Origin: Methanomassiliicoccales archaeon
Lineage (GTDB): Archaea > Thermoplasmatota > Thermoplasmata > Methanomassiliicoccales > UBA472
Reading direction: 5' to 3'
Assembly (NCBI GenBank): GCA_025457905.1
Contig: JALOTM010000023.1
Coordinates: forward strand, 1 to 8,922
Length of the DNA stretch: 8,922 nt
Positions 1-8,366 of the stretch are shown here, one piece after another. The first letter of the stretch is position 1. Each line of letters starts with the position of its first letter. Below the pieces are notes generated by a model that worked only from the letters and a program-made list of their open reading frames with translations, was not told the origin of the DNA and searched no databases. The position numbers and the translations under genes are program-made.

Positions 1-1413
<1,413 letters not shown>

Positions 1414-1433
1414 GTGGTATGAGAGGCCAGGAG

Positions 1434-2033
1434 ATGGAAAAAGAGGGAGTGGCGCCCGCGCCCATCGTCGCAGGGCGGGGCGAGGCCACCGCAGGTCATG
1501 CCTCACCCCTTGTCCTCGACGCCCCTACAGAGATGCTGAGCTCCCCGGACGGCAATCTCCTCGGGCCGGTGGCCAACAAACTGGCCAGGATCCTCCTGAA
1601 GTACCACAAGCGGAAGGAGGACATCATCTCCTTGCTGCAGGACATCCAGGATGAGTTCGGGTACCTGCCCCGGGACGTGCTCCGCCACCTTTCCAAGGAG
1701 ATCCGGGTACCGGAGCACGAGATCTACGGAGTGGCCACCTTCTACTCGCAATTCACCTTCAACGAGCCAGGCCAGCATCGACTACGCATATGCCTGGGGA
1801 CCGCCTGCCACGTGCGGGGCGCCGTCGGGGTGATGGAGGAGGTGCAGAGGGGGACAGGCATCAAGCCCGGGCAGACCAGCCTGGACAAGCAGTTCTCATT
1901 GGAGACGGTGATGTGCGTGGGAGCCTGCGCCCTGGGCCCGGTGGTGGTGGCCGACGGCACCTACCACGGGACGATGACCCCGGCCAAGGCCCGAAAGCTT
2001 ATCCAGGACCTTCGCGAGGAGGGGCGGCCATGA
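1434..2033 (+). CDS. nuoE: NuoE/HydC-like [2Fe-2S] thioredoxin-fold subunit
   Basis: This 199-residue protein belongs to the 24-kDa NADH dehydrogenase subunit family (NuoE, HydC of bifurcating hydrogenases, HndA). An N-terminal helical part (about 45-110, including FGYLPRDVLRHLSKEI and the conserved YGVATFYSQF) precedes a thioredoxin-like ferredoxin domain. That domain has C120-x4-C125 (CLGTAC) and C161-x3-C165 (CVGAC), the four ligands of a [2Fe-2S] cluster. Its partner is the NuoF-like flavoprotein encoded next, whose ATG overlaps this gene's stop (ATGA). The start is uncertain. ATG 1434 has GAGAGG seven bases upstream. ATG 1419 is in frame with a weaker site, and ATG 1533 would give the usual family length of about 165 residues. 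The first 40 or so residues are Ala/Gly/Pro-rich and unlike the family, so they may be a flexible extension or not translated. The function in an NADH-linked soluble complex is confident; the specific partner set is inferred. Confidence 0.92.
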   Translation: MEKEGVAPAPIVAGRGEATAGHASPLVLDAPTEMLSSPDGNLLGPVANKLARILLKYHKRKEDIISLLQDIQDEFGYLPRDVLRHLSKEIRVPEHEIYGVATFYSQFTFNEPGQHRLRICLGTACHVRGAVGVMEEVQRGTGIKPGQTSLDKQFSLETVMCVGACALGPVVVADGTYHGTMTPAKARKLIQDLREEGRP

Positions 2034-3907
2034 GGCTGAACAGCACAGGGGAGCTGGAGGCGATGAGGCGCTCCATCCTGGGGAGGCGGGACCCGCATAG
2101 GACCCACGTCACCGTGTGCTCGAGCACCGGATGCCTGGCCTCGGGCTCGGAGAAGGTCACGGAAGCGATCCAGCGGGAGGTCCAGGCCAGGGGGCTGGAG
2201 GAGGAGGTCGAGGTCATGTCCACCGGCTGCCACGGCTTCTGCGAGCATGGGCCTGTGGTCATCGTCCGCCCTGATTCGACCTTCTACCATTCGGTCAGGC
2301 CGGGGGATGCGCCCCGGATCGTGGACATGTTGGCCCAAGGCCAGGCGGTGGAGGACCTCCTCTACCAGGACCCGGGGACGGGCGGCAGGATCAAACATGA
2401 GGGCGAGCTCCCTTTCTACGCCCTGCAAACGCGGACGATCCTGGGCAACAACGGCCTGCTGGTTCCGACCAGCATCGAGGACTACATCGGCCTGGAAGGG
2501 TTCTCGGCCATCGCGAAGGTGCTCGATTCCATGGCCCCCGAGCAGGTCATCGAAACCATCACGAGGTCGGGCCTGAGGGGCAGGGGCGGTGCGGGCTTCC
2601 CCACCGGAGCGAAATGGGAGACCACCCGAAAGAGCCCCGGAGAGACCAAGTACATAGTATGCAACGGGGACGAGGGCGACCCCGGCGCCTACATGAACCG
2701 CTCCGTGCTGGAGGGGAACCCCTACTCCGTATTGGAGGGCATGTTGATCGGGGCCTACGCCATCGGGGCCCGGGAGGGATTCGTCTACGTCCGCGCGGAG
2801 TACCCTCTGGCAGTAAGGAACATCACCTTTGCCATCAGGCGGGCCAGGGAACTGGGCCTGCTGGGCCGGCGCGTCCTTGGCACCAGGTTCGACTTCGATG
2901 TCAGGGTGGTCAAGGGGGCAGGCGCCTTCGTGTGCGGGGAGGAGACCGCACTGATGGCCTCCATTGAGGGCAAGCGGGGCATGCCCCGCCCCAGGCCCCC
3001 GTACCCGGCCGAGTCGGGGATCTGGGGCCGGCCCACCAACATAAACAACGTGGAGACCTGGGCCAACGTCCCGCATATCATCCGGAGGGGAGCGGAATGG
3101 TACCAGGGCATCGGCTCTGCCTCATCGAAGGGCACCAAGGTATTCTCGCTGGTGGGGAAGATCAACAACACCGGACTGGTCGAGGTGCCCATGGGAACGA
3201 CCTTGCGCACCATCGTGTACGACATCGGGGGAGGTATCCCCGGGGGCAAGACCCTCAAGGCCGTGCAGTGCGGGGGGCCCTCGGGAGGATGCATCCCCGC
3301 GCAGCATGTGGACGTGCCCATGGACTACGAGGGCCTGAGGGCCTATGGGGCGATGATGGGCTCAGGCGGCCTCATCGTCATGGACGAGGGCACCTGCATG
3401 GTGGACATGGCCCGGTACTTCCTCGCCTTCACCCAGGGCGAGTCCTGCGGTAAGTGCGTCCCCTGCCGCATCGGCACCCGCAGGATGCTGGAGATCCTGG
3501 AGAGGATAACCATGGGCAAGGGCATGAGCGAGGACATCGCCTCCTTGGAGGGGCTGGCCGCCACCATCAGGGACGGCTCGCTCTGCGGACTGGGGCAGAC
3601 CGCCCCCAACCCGGTCCTCACCACACTGAGGTACTTCCGCGCCGAGTACGATGCCCACATCAACGAGAGGCGCTGCCCGGCCAAGGTCTGCAAGGCCCTG
3701 TTCCACTTCGAGATAGACGAGGTGAGCTGCATCGGGTGCGGCGCCTGCAAGGCCAAATGCCCCGTCGGCGCCATCGAGGGCCAGGCCAAGGGCCCGCACC
3801 GAATCGACCAGGCCAAATGCGTGAGGTGCGGCGTCTGCCAGCAGACCTGCCCGCCCAAGGCCTCGGCGGTGGTGCGCAAGGACAACTCCAGGAGGGAGAC
3901 GCCATGA
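2030..3907 (+). CDS. nuoF: NuoF/HydB-like NADH-binding FMN iron-sulfur subunit
   Basis: The 625-residue protein has the full layout of HydB/HndC of electron-bifurcating enzymes, longer than the roughly 440 residues of complex I NuoF. An N-terminal thioredoxin-like [2Fe-2S] domain has C30-x4-C35 and C67-x3-C71. The FMN/NADH domain follows with GLRGRGGAGFPTGAKW (181-196) and NGDEGDPGAYMNRS (212-225), then an SLBB-type region (about 365-430). The N3-type [4Fe-4S] cluster is ESCGKCVPCR (C473, C476, C479) plus C519. The C-terminal tail is a double [4Fe-4S] ferredoxin (C567, C570, C573, C577 and C597, C600, C603, C607). C549, C554 and H559 just before it may form a structural metal site as reported for HydB. 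It should oxidise or reduce NADH at FMN and pass electrons to the NuoE-like and NuoG-like partners. ATG 2030 sits in an ATGA overlap with nuoE, five bases after AGGAGGGG. The HydB-like tail points to a soluble bifurcating enzyme rather than membrane complex I. Confidence 0.96.
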   Translation: MRLNSTGELEAMRRSILGRRDPHRTHVTVCSSTGCLASGSEKVTEAIQREVQARGLEEEVEVMSTGCHGFCEHGPVVIVRPDSTFYHSVRPGDAPRIVDMLAQGQAVEDLLYQDPGTGGRIKHEGELPFYALQTRTILGNNGLLVPTSIEDYIGLEGFSAIAKVLDSMAPEQVIETITRSGLRGRGGAGFPTGAKWETTRKSPGETKYIVCNGDEGDPGAYMNRSVLEGNPYSVLEGMLIGAYAIGAREGFVYVRAEYPLAVRNITFAIRRARELGLLGRRVLGTRFDFDVRVVKGAGAFVCGEETALMASIEGKRGMPRPRPPYPAESGIWGRPTNINNVETWANVPHIIRRGAEWYQGIGSASSKGTKVFSLVGKINNTGLVEVPMGTTLRTIVYDIGGGIPGGKTLKAVQCGGPSGGCIPAQHVDVPMDYEGLRAYGAMMGSGGLIVMDEGTCMVDMARYFLAFTQGESCGKCVPCRIGTRRMLEILERITMGKGMSEDIASLEGLAATIRDGSLCGLGQTAPNPVLTTLRYFRAEYDAHINERRCPAKVCKALFHFEIDEVSCIGCGACKAKCPVGAIEGQAKGPHRIDQAKCVRCGVCQQTCPPKASAVVRKDNSRRETP

Positions 3908-6072
3908 TCACCATAAACGGCCAGCAGCATCCCTTCAAGCCGGGCCTGACCGTCCTGGAGGCGGCCACCGAGGCCGGGGTCTACATCCCCACCCTCTGCA
4001 ACCATCCCCGCCTCCCGCCCTTCGGCGCTTGCCGGCTCTGCATCGTCCAGATAGATGACGTTCGGGGGCTGCCCACGGCCTGCACCACGCCCCTTGTGGA
4101 CGGGATGAACATCCGCACCGAGAGCGAGGACATCCAGAGGTTGCGGCGGGAGATCATGAAGCTCATACTATCCGAGCATCCCAGCAGCTGCCTCATCTGC
4201 AAGGACAAGGAGCTCTGCGAGAAGTACAACACCTGCAGCACCAAGGCGGGCAAGGTCACCGGCTGCAATCTCTGCTCGTGGAAGGAGGGCTGCGAAGTGC
4301 GAAAGATCGCCGATTACCTCCAGATAGAGGAGATCGGCTATCCGGTCGACTATCATTACGCGGCTTTGGAGAGGGAGGACCCCTTCTTCGACCGCGACTA
4401 TAACCTGTGCATCCTCTGCGGAAGGTGCGTGCGAGTGTGCGAGGACATCCGGGGCATAGGGGCCATAGCCTTTCTCAACCGTGGCCATTCCACCAGGGTG
4501 GGCACGGCCTTCGGCATGTCCCACCTGGATGGGGGATGCATGTTCTGCGGGGCCTGCGTGGACGTGTGCCCCACCGCCGCCCTCACCACCAGGGCCACCA
4601 AATGGCTGTCCAAGGCGGACAGGAAGACCAACACCACCTGCAACTTCTGCGGCGTGGGATGCAGCATCACCATCGAGGGGCGACGGGACACGGTCATGCG
4701 CGCCCTGGCCGACAACGAGGGCCCGGCCAATCAGGGCCAGGCCTGCGTGCTGGGCCGCTTCTGCATCCCGCCCTTCTTCAACGCCCTGGGCCGCCTGCGC
4801 TATCCCATGGTCCGGCGCGAGGGCCTACTCACCCCAGTGTCGTGGGAGGAGGCCCTGGCGGCGGCCGCGCAAGGCCTGGGAAGGTTCGGTCCGGACCAGG
4901 TGAGGATCTTGCTCTCGACCAAGCTCACCAACGAGACCGCCTACCTCGTAGGGCGCATGGCCTCAGAGGTGCTGCCTGGCTGCTCAATTGAGCTGGAATC
5001 CGCCTTCGACGCCATGGCCTTGCGCGCCAGTTACGACCTCCTGGGCAGGGCCGGCGGCACTGGCAGCCTGGAGAGCATCAACCAGGCCGAGGTGGTCCTG
5101 ATCGTGGGAGCGGACCTATGCCTGGACCACAGCGTTCTCCAGGTGCGGCTGAACGATGCGCACCGCCGCGGGGCCAGGGTGATTTGGCTAGGGCCGATGC
5201 GACTGGGGGGCAACCGACTCGTGGACCACCATTACCCCGAGGCACGCTACCTCGACACCCTGGCGGGGGCGCTCCGCCGCCTAGCCCATGGCGTCCATGA
5301 CCTGGAGGGGGCAGACGCCTTCCTCGAATCCCTCTTATCGTTCAAGGAGAGCGAGACGGCCAAGGAGGTGGCCTCGCTGCTCAAGGGCAGGAGCGTATGT
5401 GCCATCCTGGGCAAAGGGATAATGCAGGACAGGCCGGAGGCCGTCGTGGCCGCGACCTGGGACCTGCTCCTGCTCACTCAGAGCCCCCAAGGCCTGCTCC
5501 TTCTGCTGGACGCCAACTCCCAGGGGTTATTCGACCTCATCCCCTCGCTCGCCCGGCCAGTGACGGGGAGGACGGCGAGGGCCTTCTTCCTGACCTCGGG
5601 AGGCGCCGCCGTCCCCGCCGAGGCGGAGTTCGTGGTGCTGCAGGACATTTTCGAAGGGCCCATGCTGGAGCGCGCCGACGTGGTCCTTCCGGCGACCGGG
5701 CTGCCGGAGGACGAGGGCACCATGACCTCCTTGGAGGGGAGGGTACAGGCCGTCTCCCCCATCGCCCGGCCTCCTGGCCTCTCCATGAATGACTGGAGCA
5801 TCGTCGCCAGGCTGTCCGGGCTGATGGGCGGACAAGGGTTCGGCTACCGTTCCTGCTCCGAGGTCAGGGAGGAGATGATGGCCCGTACCAGGATGGGGGG
5901 GCTGGGGCTGGCCTGGAGACCAGTGGCGGCCACGAGGCTGTGCCCGGTGGATGTGGGGGGAGAGCCGACCCCCCTGCCCGCCCGGCCGGTGCACGCCTAC
6001 CGCGGCGCGGACATCGTGGACAAGGTGAGCGACCTCTTCCGCCTTTACAGGTACCGGGGGGTGCTGCGCTGA
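3904..6072 (+). CDS. nuoG: NuoG/FdhA-like multi-cluster subunit with degenerate molybdopterin domain
   Basis: This 722-residue iron-sulfur protein wires electrons within a NuoEFG/Hyd-type complex. In order it has a plant-type [2Fe-2S] domain (C32, C43, C46, C60), a NuoG His-Cys3 motif (H92, C96, C99, C105) with an insert bearing C111, C121, C124 and C130, and two [4Fe-4S] clusters (C169/172/175/179 and C212/215/218/222). From 246 a formate dehydrogenase-type domain begins with its own [4Fe-4S] site (C246, C249, C253, C281). That domain looks non-catalytic. The lysine normally following the fourth cysteine (C-x-K-G) is Leu283. The region aligning with the Cys/Sec-His active site reads ESAFDAMAL. 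The chain ends soon after the ADVVLPATGLPEDEGT segment without the C-terminal pterin-binding domain of true FdhA. ATG 3904 overlaps the nuoF stop (ATGA) and follows AGGAGGG. Formate dehydrogenase activity is therefore unlikely; an electron-transfer scaffold as in NuoG is the better call. Confidence 0.9.
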   Translation: MITINGQQHPFKPGLTVLEAATEAGVYIPTLCNHPRLPPFGACRLCIVQIDDVRGLPTACTTPLVDGMNIRTESEDIQRLRREIMKLILSEHPSSCLICKDKELCEKYNTCSTKAGKVTGCNLCSWKEGCEVRKIADYLQIEEIGYPVDYHYAALEREDPFFDRDYNLCILCGRCVRVCEDIRGIGAIAFLNRGHSTRVGTAFGMSHLDGGCMFCGACVDVCPTAALTTRATKWLSKADRKTNTTCNFCGVGCSITIEGRRDTVMRALADNEGPANQGQACVLGRFCIPPFFNALGRLRYPMVRREGLLTPVSWEEALAAAAQGLGRFGPDQVRILLSTKLTNETAYLVGRMASEVLPGCSIELESAFDAMALRASYDLLGRAGGTGSLESINQAEVVLIVGADLCLDHSVLQVRLNDAHRRGARVIWLGPMRLGGNRLVDHHYPEARYLDTLAGALRRLAHGVHDLEGADAFLESLLSFKESETAKEVASLLKGRSVCAILGKGIMQDRPEAVVAATWDLLLLTQSPQGLLLLLDANSQGLFDLIPSLARPVTGRTARAFFLTSGGAAVPAEAEFVVLQDIFEGPMLERADVVLPATGLPEDEGTMTSLEGRVQAVSPIARPPGLSMNDWSIVARLSGLMGGQGFGYRSCSEVREEMMARTRMGGLGLAWRPVAATRLCPVDVGGEPTPLPARPVHAYRGADIVDKVSDLFRLYRYRGVLR
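6056..6071 (+). promoter_or_regulatory. Ribosome binding site and probable CTG start codon of nfnA
   Basis: GGGGGGTG at 6056-6063 can pair through GGTG with the archaeal 16S rRNA end and lies five bases before CTG 6069. That CTG overlaps the nuoG stop as CTGA, copying the ATGA joints of the two genes upstream. Between about 6000 and 6096 the frame holds no ATG, GTG or TTG. From memory, the residues encoded directly from 6069 (LNLILDRSEVAPNVHRMVIE) line up with the usual N-terminus of SudB/NfnA, where methionine falls at this leucine. A single-base sequencing error, ATG to CTG, would look the same. Confidence 0.55.
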
Positions 6073-6920
6073 ACCTAATCCTGGATCGCTCCGAGGTGGC
6101 CCCCAACGTGCACCGCATGGTGATCGAGGCCCCGCTCCTGGCCAAGAAGGTGCAGCCGGGACAGTTCCTGATCATCATGGCCGATGAGGAGGGCGAGCGC
6201 ATCCCCATCTCGGTGGCCGACTGGGACGCCTCGGCGGGCACAATCACCATCTACTTCCTGGAGGTGGGGGTCTCCACCATGAAGCTGGCGCAGAAGAACG
6301 CCGGCGATGGGCTGTACGCCGTGGTGGGCCCGCTGGGCCGGCCCGCCAAGCTGGCGAAGTATGGGACCGTGGTCATGGGCGGAGGATGCTACGGCATCGG
6401 CGCCATCACCTCCATCGCGCGCGCCCTCAAGGAGATGGGCAACCGGGTGATCGTCATCACCGAGGCCCGGTCCAAGTACCTCCTCTACAACCGAGAAGCC
6501 CTCAGGGCCATCGCCGACGAGTACATCGAGGCCACCTCCGACGGCAGCACGGGAATCAAAGGAAAGGTGCAGGATGTGGTGCAGTACGTCATCTACCGGG
6601 AGAAGGTGGACCTGGCCTACTTCATCGGATGCACCTTCATGATGATGAACTGCTCCAACGCCACCAAGGGCAAGGGGCTCAGGACCCTTGTGGCATTGAA
6701 CACCCTAATGCTGGACGGCACGGGCATGTGCGGGGTTTGCCGCGTCAACGTGGGAGGGCAGACCAAGTTCGCCTGCGTGGACGGCCCGGAGTTCGACGGC
6801 CACCAGATCGATTGGCTGGGGGTGTTCCATCGCAAGTCCATGTACCTCCAGGAGGAGCTCCTGGCCTATCAGTACCACAGCTGCCGCGCCTTGCGCCCGA
6901 CGGACCAGGAGGGGAAGTAG
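6069..6920 (+). CDS. nfnA: NfnA/SudB-type ferredoxin-NAD(P) reductase small subunit
   Basis: The 283-residue protein (counting from CTG 6069) is the small subunit of NADH-dependent reduced ferredoxin:NADP oxidoreductase, also called sulfide dehydrogenase subunit beta. It has a flavodoxin-reductase FAD barrel with GQFLII (31-36), ERIPISVADWD (43-53) and VVGPLGRP (86-93). The NAD(H)-binding half starts at VVMGGGCYGIGAI (101-113). The diagnostic C-terminal [2Fe-2S] motif is LDGTGMCGVCRV (215-226) with D216, C221, C224 and C236, the unusual one-Asp three-Cys ligand set of NfnA. It should bind FAD and NAD(H) and pair with NfnB encoded immediately after (TAG|ATG, no gap). No standard start codon fits the conserved N-terminus. 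CTG 6069 does, while the next candidate, GTG 6096, would remove the first beta strand. Identity is confident; the start is not. Its fusion into a NuoEFG operon suggests it may serve a larger complex than NfnAB alone. Confidence 0.92.
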   Translation: MNLILDRSEVAPNVHRMVIEAPLLAKKVQPGQFLIIMADEEGERIPISVADWDASAGTITIYFLEVGVSTMKLAQKNAGDGLYAVVGPLGRPAKLAKYGTVVMGGGCYGIGAITSIARALKEMGNRVIVITEARSKYLLYNREALRAIADEYIEATSDGSTGIKGKVQDVVQYVIYREKVDLAYFIGCTFMMMNCSNATKGKGLRTLVALNTLMLDGTGMCGVCRVNVGGQTKFACVDGPEFDGHQIDWLGVFHRKSMYLQEELLAYQYHSCRALRPTDQEGK

Positions 6921-8366
6921 ATGGAGGGCGGTCCGGAGAAGGGCAGGGTGCCGCGGCAGAAGATGCCGGAGCAGCCTCCGCTGGTGAGGGCCAGGAACTT
7001 CAACGAGGTCCCTCTGGGCTACTCGCCCGAGATGGCCCTCCTGGAGGCGGGCCGCTGCCTGCAATGCAAAAAGCCCACCTGCATGACCGGCTGCCCCGTG
7101 GGGGTGAAGATCCCGGAGTTCGTCAAGCTCATCCGCGAGGGGGAGTTCGTGGCCGCAGCCAGGAAGGTGAAGGAGACCAACGCCCTCCCCGCCGTATGCG
7201 GCCGGGTATGCCCTCAGGAGGTGCAATGCGAGGGCTCTTGCGTCCTGGCGAAGAAGGGGGAGCCGGTGGCCATCGGCCACCTGGAGCGCTTCTGCGCCGA
7301 CTATGAGCGACGCACCGACCAGGTCTGCCTCCCGGTGAAGGCCGCCGCCAATGGCAGGAAGGTCGCGGTGGTGGGCTGCGGGCCTGCTGGCCTGACCGTG
7401 GCCGGGGACCTGATACTGCGGGGCTACCAGGTGACGATCTTCGAGGCGCTGCACAAGCCTGGAGGGGTCCTGGTCTACGGCATCCCGGAGTTCCGCCTCC
7501 CCAAGGAGATCGTGGACTCGGAGATCAGGTACCTGCAGAGCCTGGGGGTGGAGCTGAGGCCTAACATGGTGGTGGGGACGTCCCTCACCGTCAAGGAGCT
7601 CATGGGGGAGATGGGCTACGACGCCGTGTTCATCGGGGTCGGCGCCGGACTGCCGCAGTTCATGGGCATCCACGGCGAGGAGCTTTGCGGGGTCTACTCG
7701 GCCAACGAGTACCTCACCCGCGCCAACCTCCTCAAGTCCTACCGCTTCCCGCGCTACGACACCCCGCTGGCCAGGGGTAGGAACGTGGCCGTGGTGGGGG
7801 GAGGGAACGTGGCCATGGACAGCGTTCGCACGGCCCTGAGGCTCGGCGCCGACAACGCCTTCATTGTGTACCGCCGCTCCATCGAGGAGATGCCCGCCCG
7901 GCGCGAGGAGGTGCACCATGCCCAGCAGGAAGGGGTGCAGTTCAAGCTCCTCACCAACCCGGTGGAGGTCATCGGGGACGAGCGAGGCTGGGTGAAGGCC
8001 CTCAAGTGCATAAGGATGGAGCTGGGGGAGCCTGATGCCAAGGGGAGGAGGAAGCCCGTGCCGGTGAAGGGATCGTGGTTCGACCTGCCCGTGGACATCG
8101 TGGTCATCGCCATCGGCACCAACGCCAACCCGCTGCTCACGTCCAGCATGCAGGAGCTGAAGCTGAATGAGCATGGCTATATCGTGACCGACCCCGAGGG
8201 GCGCACCAGCGTGCCCGGCGTATACGCCGGCGGGGACATCGTCACCGGGTCCGCCACGGTCATCCAGGCCATGGGAGCGGGGAGGAGGGCGGCGAACGCC
8301 ATCCACAAGGACCTTGGCGGCGAGGCGGGGCCGCCCGAGGCCTGCAGCGGGACTTTGCAGCCCTAA
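6921..8366 (+). CDS. nfnB: NfnB/SudA-type large subunit (GltD-like FAD/NADP oxidoreductase)
   Basis: The 481-residue protein belongs to the glutamate synthase small-chain family, in the NfnB/SudA branch. The N-terminal helical domain carries two [4Fe-4S] motifs: C46-x2-C49-x4-C54-x3-C58, and C93, C97, C103, C107 with PQE (98-100), whose glutamate is a cluster ligand in NfnB structures as I recall them. An FAD fold follows (VAVVGCGPAGL, 148-158; KPGGVLVYGIPEFRLPKE, 179-196), then the NADP(H) fold (VAVVGGGNVAMDSVRTA, 289-305, with VYRRS 316-320). The closing FAD motif is GVYAGGDIVTGSATVI (433-448). In NfnAB the FAD of this subunit is the bifurcation site linking NADPH to ferredoxin and, through NfnA, to NAD. 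ATG 6921 abuts the nfnA stop and follows AGGAGGGG by six bases. A plain GltD is less likely because no GltB glutamate synthase gene is present and NfnA is adjacent. The upstream glutamate dehydrogenase is a separate route to glutamate. Confidence 0.94.
   Translation: MEGGPEKGRVPRQKMPEQPPLVRARNFNEVPLGYSPEMALLEAGRCLQCKKPTCMTGCPVGVKIPEFVKLIREGEFVAAARKVKETNALPAVCGRVCPQEVQCEGSCVLAKKGEPVAIGHLERFCADYERRTDQVCLPVKAAANGRKVAVVGCGPAGLTVAGDLILRGYQVTIFEALHKPGGVLVYGIPEFRLPKEIVDSEIRYLQSLGVELRPNMVVGTSLTVKELMGEMGYDAVFIGVGAGLPQFMGIHGEELCGVYSANEYLTRANLLKSYRFPRYDTPLARGRNVAVVGGGNVAMDSVRTALRLGADNAFIVYRRSIEEMPARREEVHHAQQEGVQFKLLTNPVEVIGDERGWVKALKCIRMELGEPDAKGRRKPVPVKGSWFDLPVDIVVIAIGTNANPLLTSSMQELKLNEHGYIVTDPEGRTSVPGVYAGGDIVTGSATVIQAMGAGRRAANAIHKDLGGEAGPPEACSGTLQP

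Noticed and set aside
1790..2029. Upstream extension of the NuoF frame into the nuoE gene
   Set aside because: That part is only the shifted reading of nuoE. The ATG at 2030 has AGGAGGGG five bases upstream, and homology to HydB begins soon after it.
1961..3076. Open frame of 371 codons on the - strand opposite nuoE and nuoF
   Set aside because: It lies fully antisense to a gene with clear FMN and iron-sulfur motifs, shows low-complexity composition and has no family resemblance.
4975..5080. Possible selenocysteine formate dehydrogenase active site in the NuoG-like gene
   Set aside because: There is no in-frame TGA, and no Cys-His pair stands at the expected position. The frame runs cleanly to TGA at 6070-6072.
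3904..6072. Hydrogenase HydA (H-cluster) identity for the NuoG-like subunit
   Set aside because: The N-terminal cluster layout is shared with HydA, but the rest is an FdhA/NuoG-type fold. None of the H-cluster cysteine motifs is present.
6705..8306. Long open frame of 533 codons on the - strand opposite nfnA and nfnB
   Set aside because: Its translation is rich in His, Gly, Leu and Arg with no recognisable motif. It mirrors the strong codon bias of the two real + strand genes, as expected of a shadow frame in high-GC DNA.
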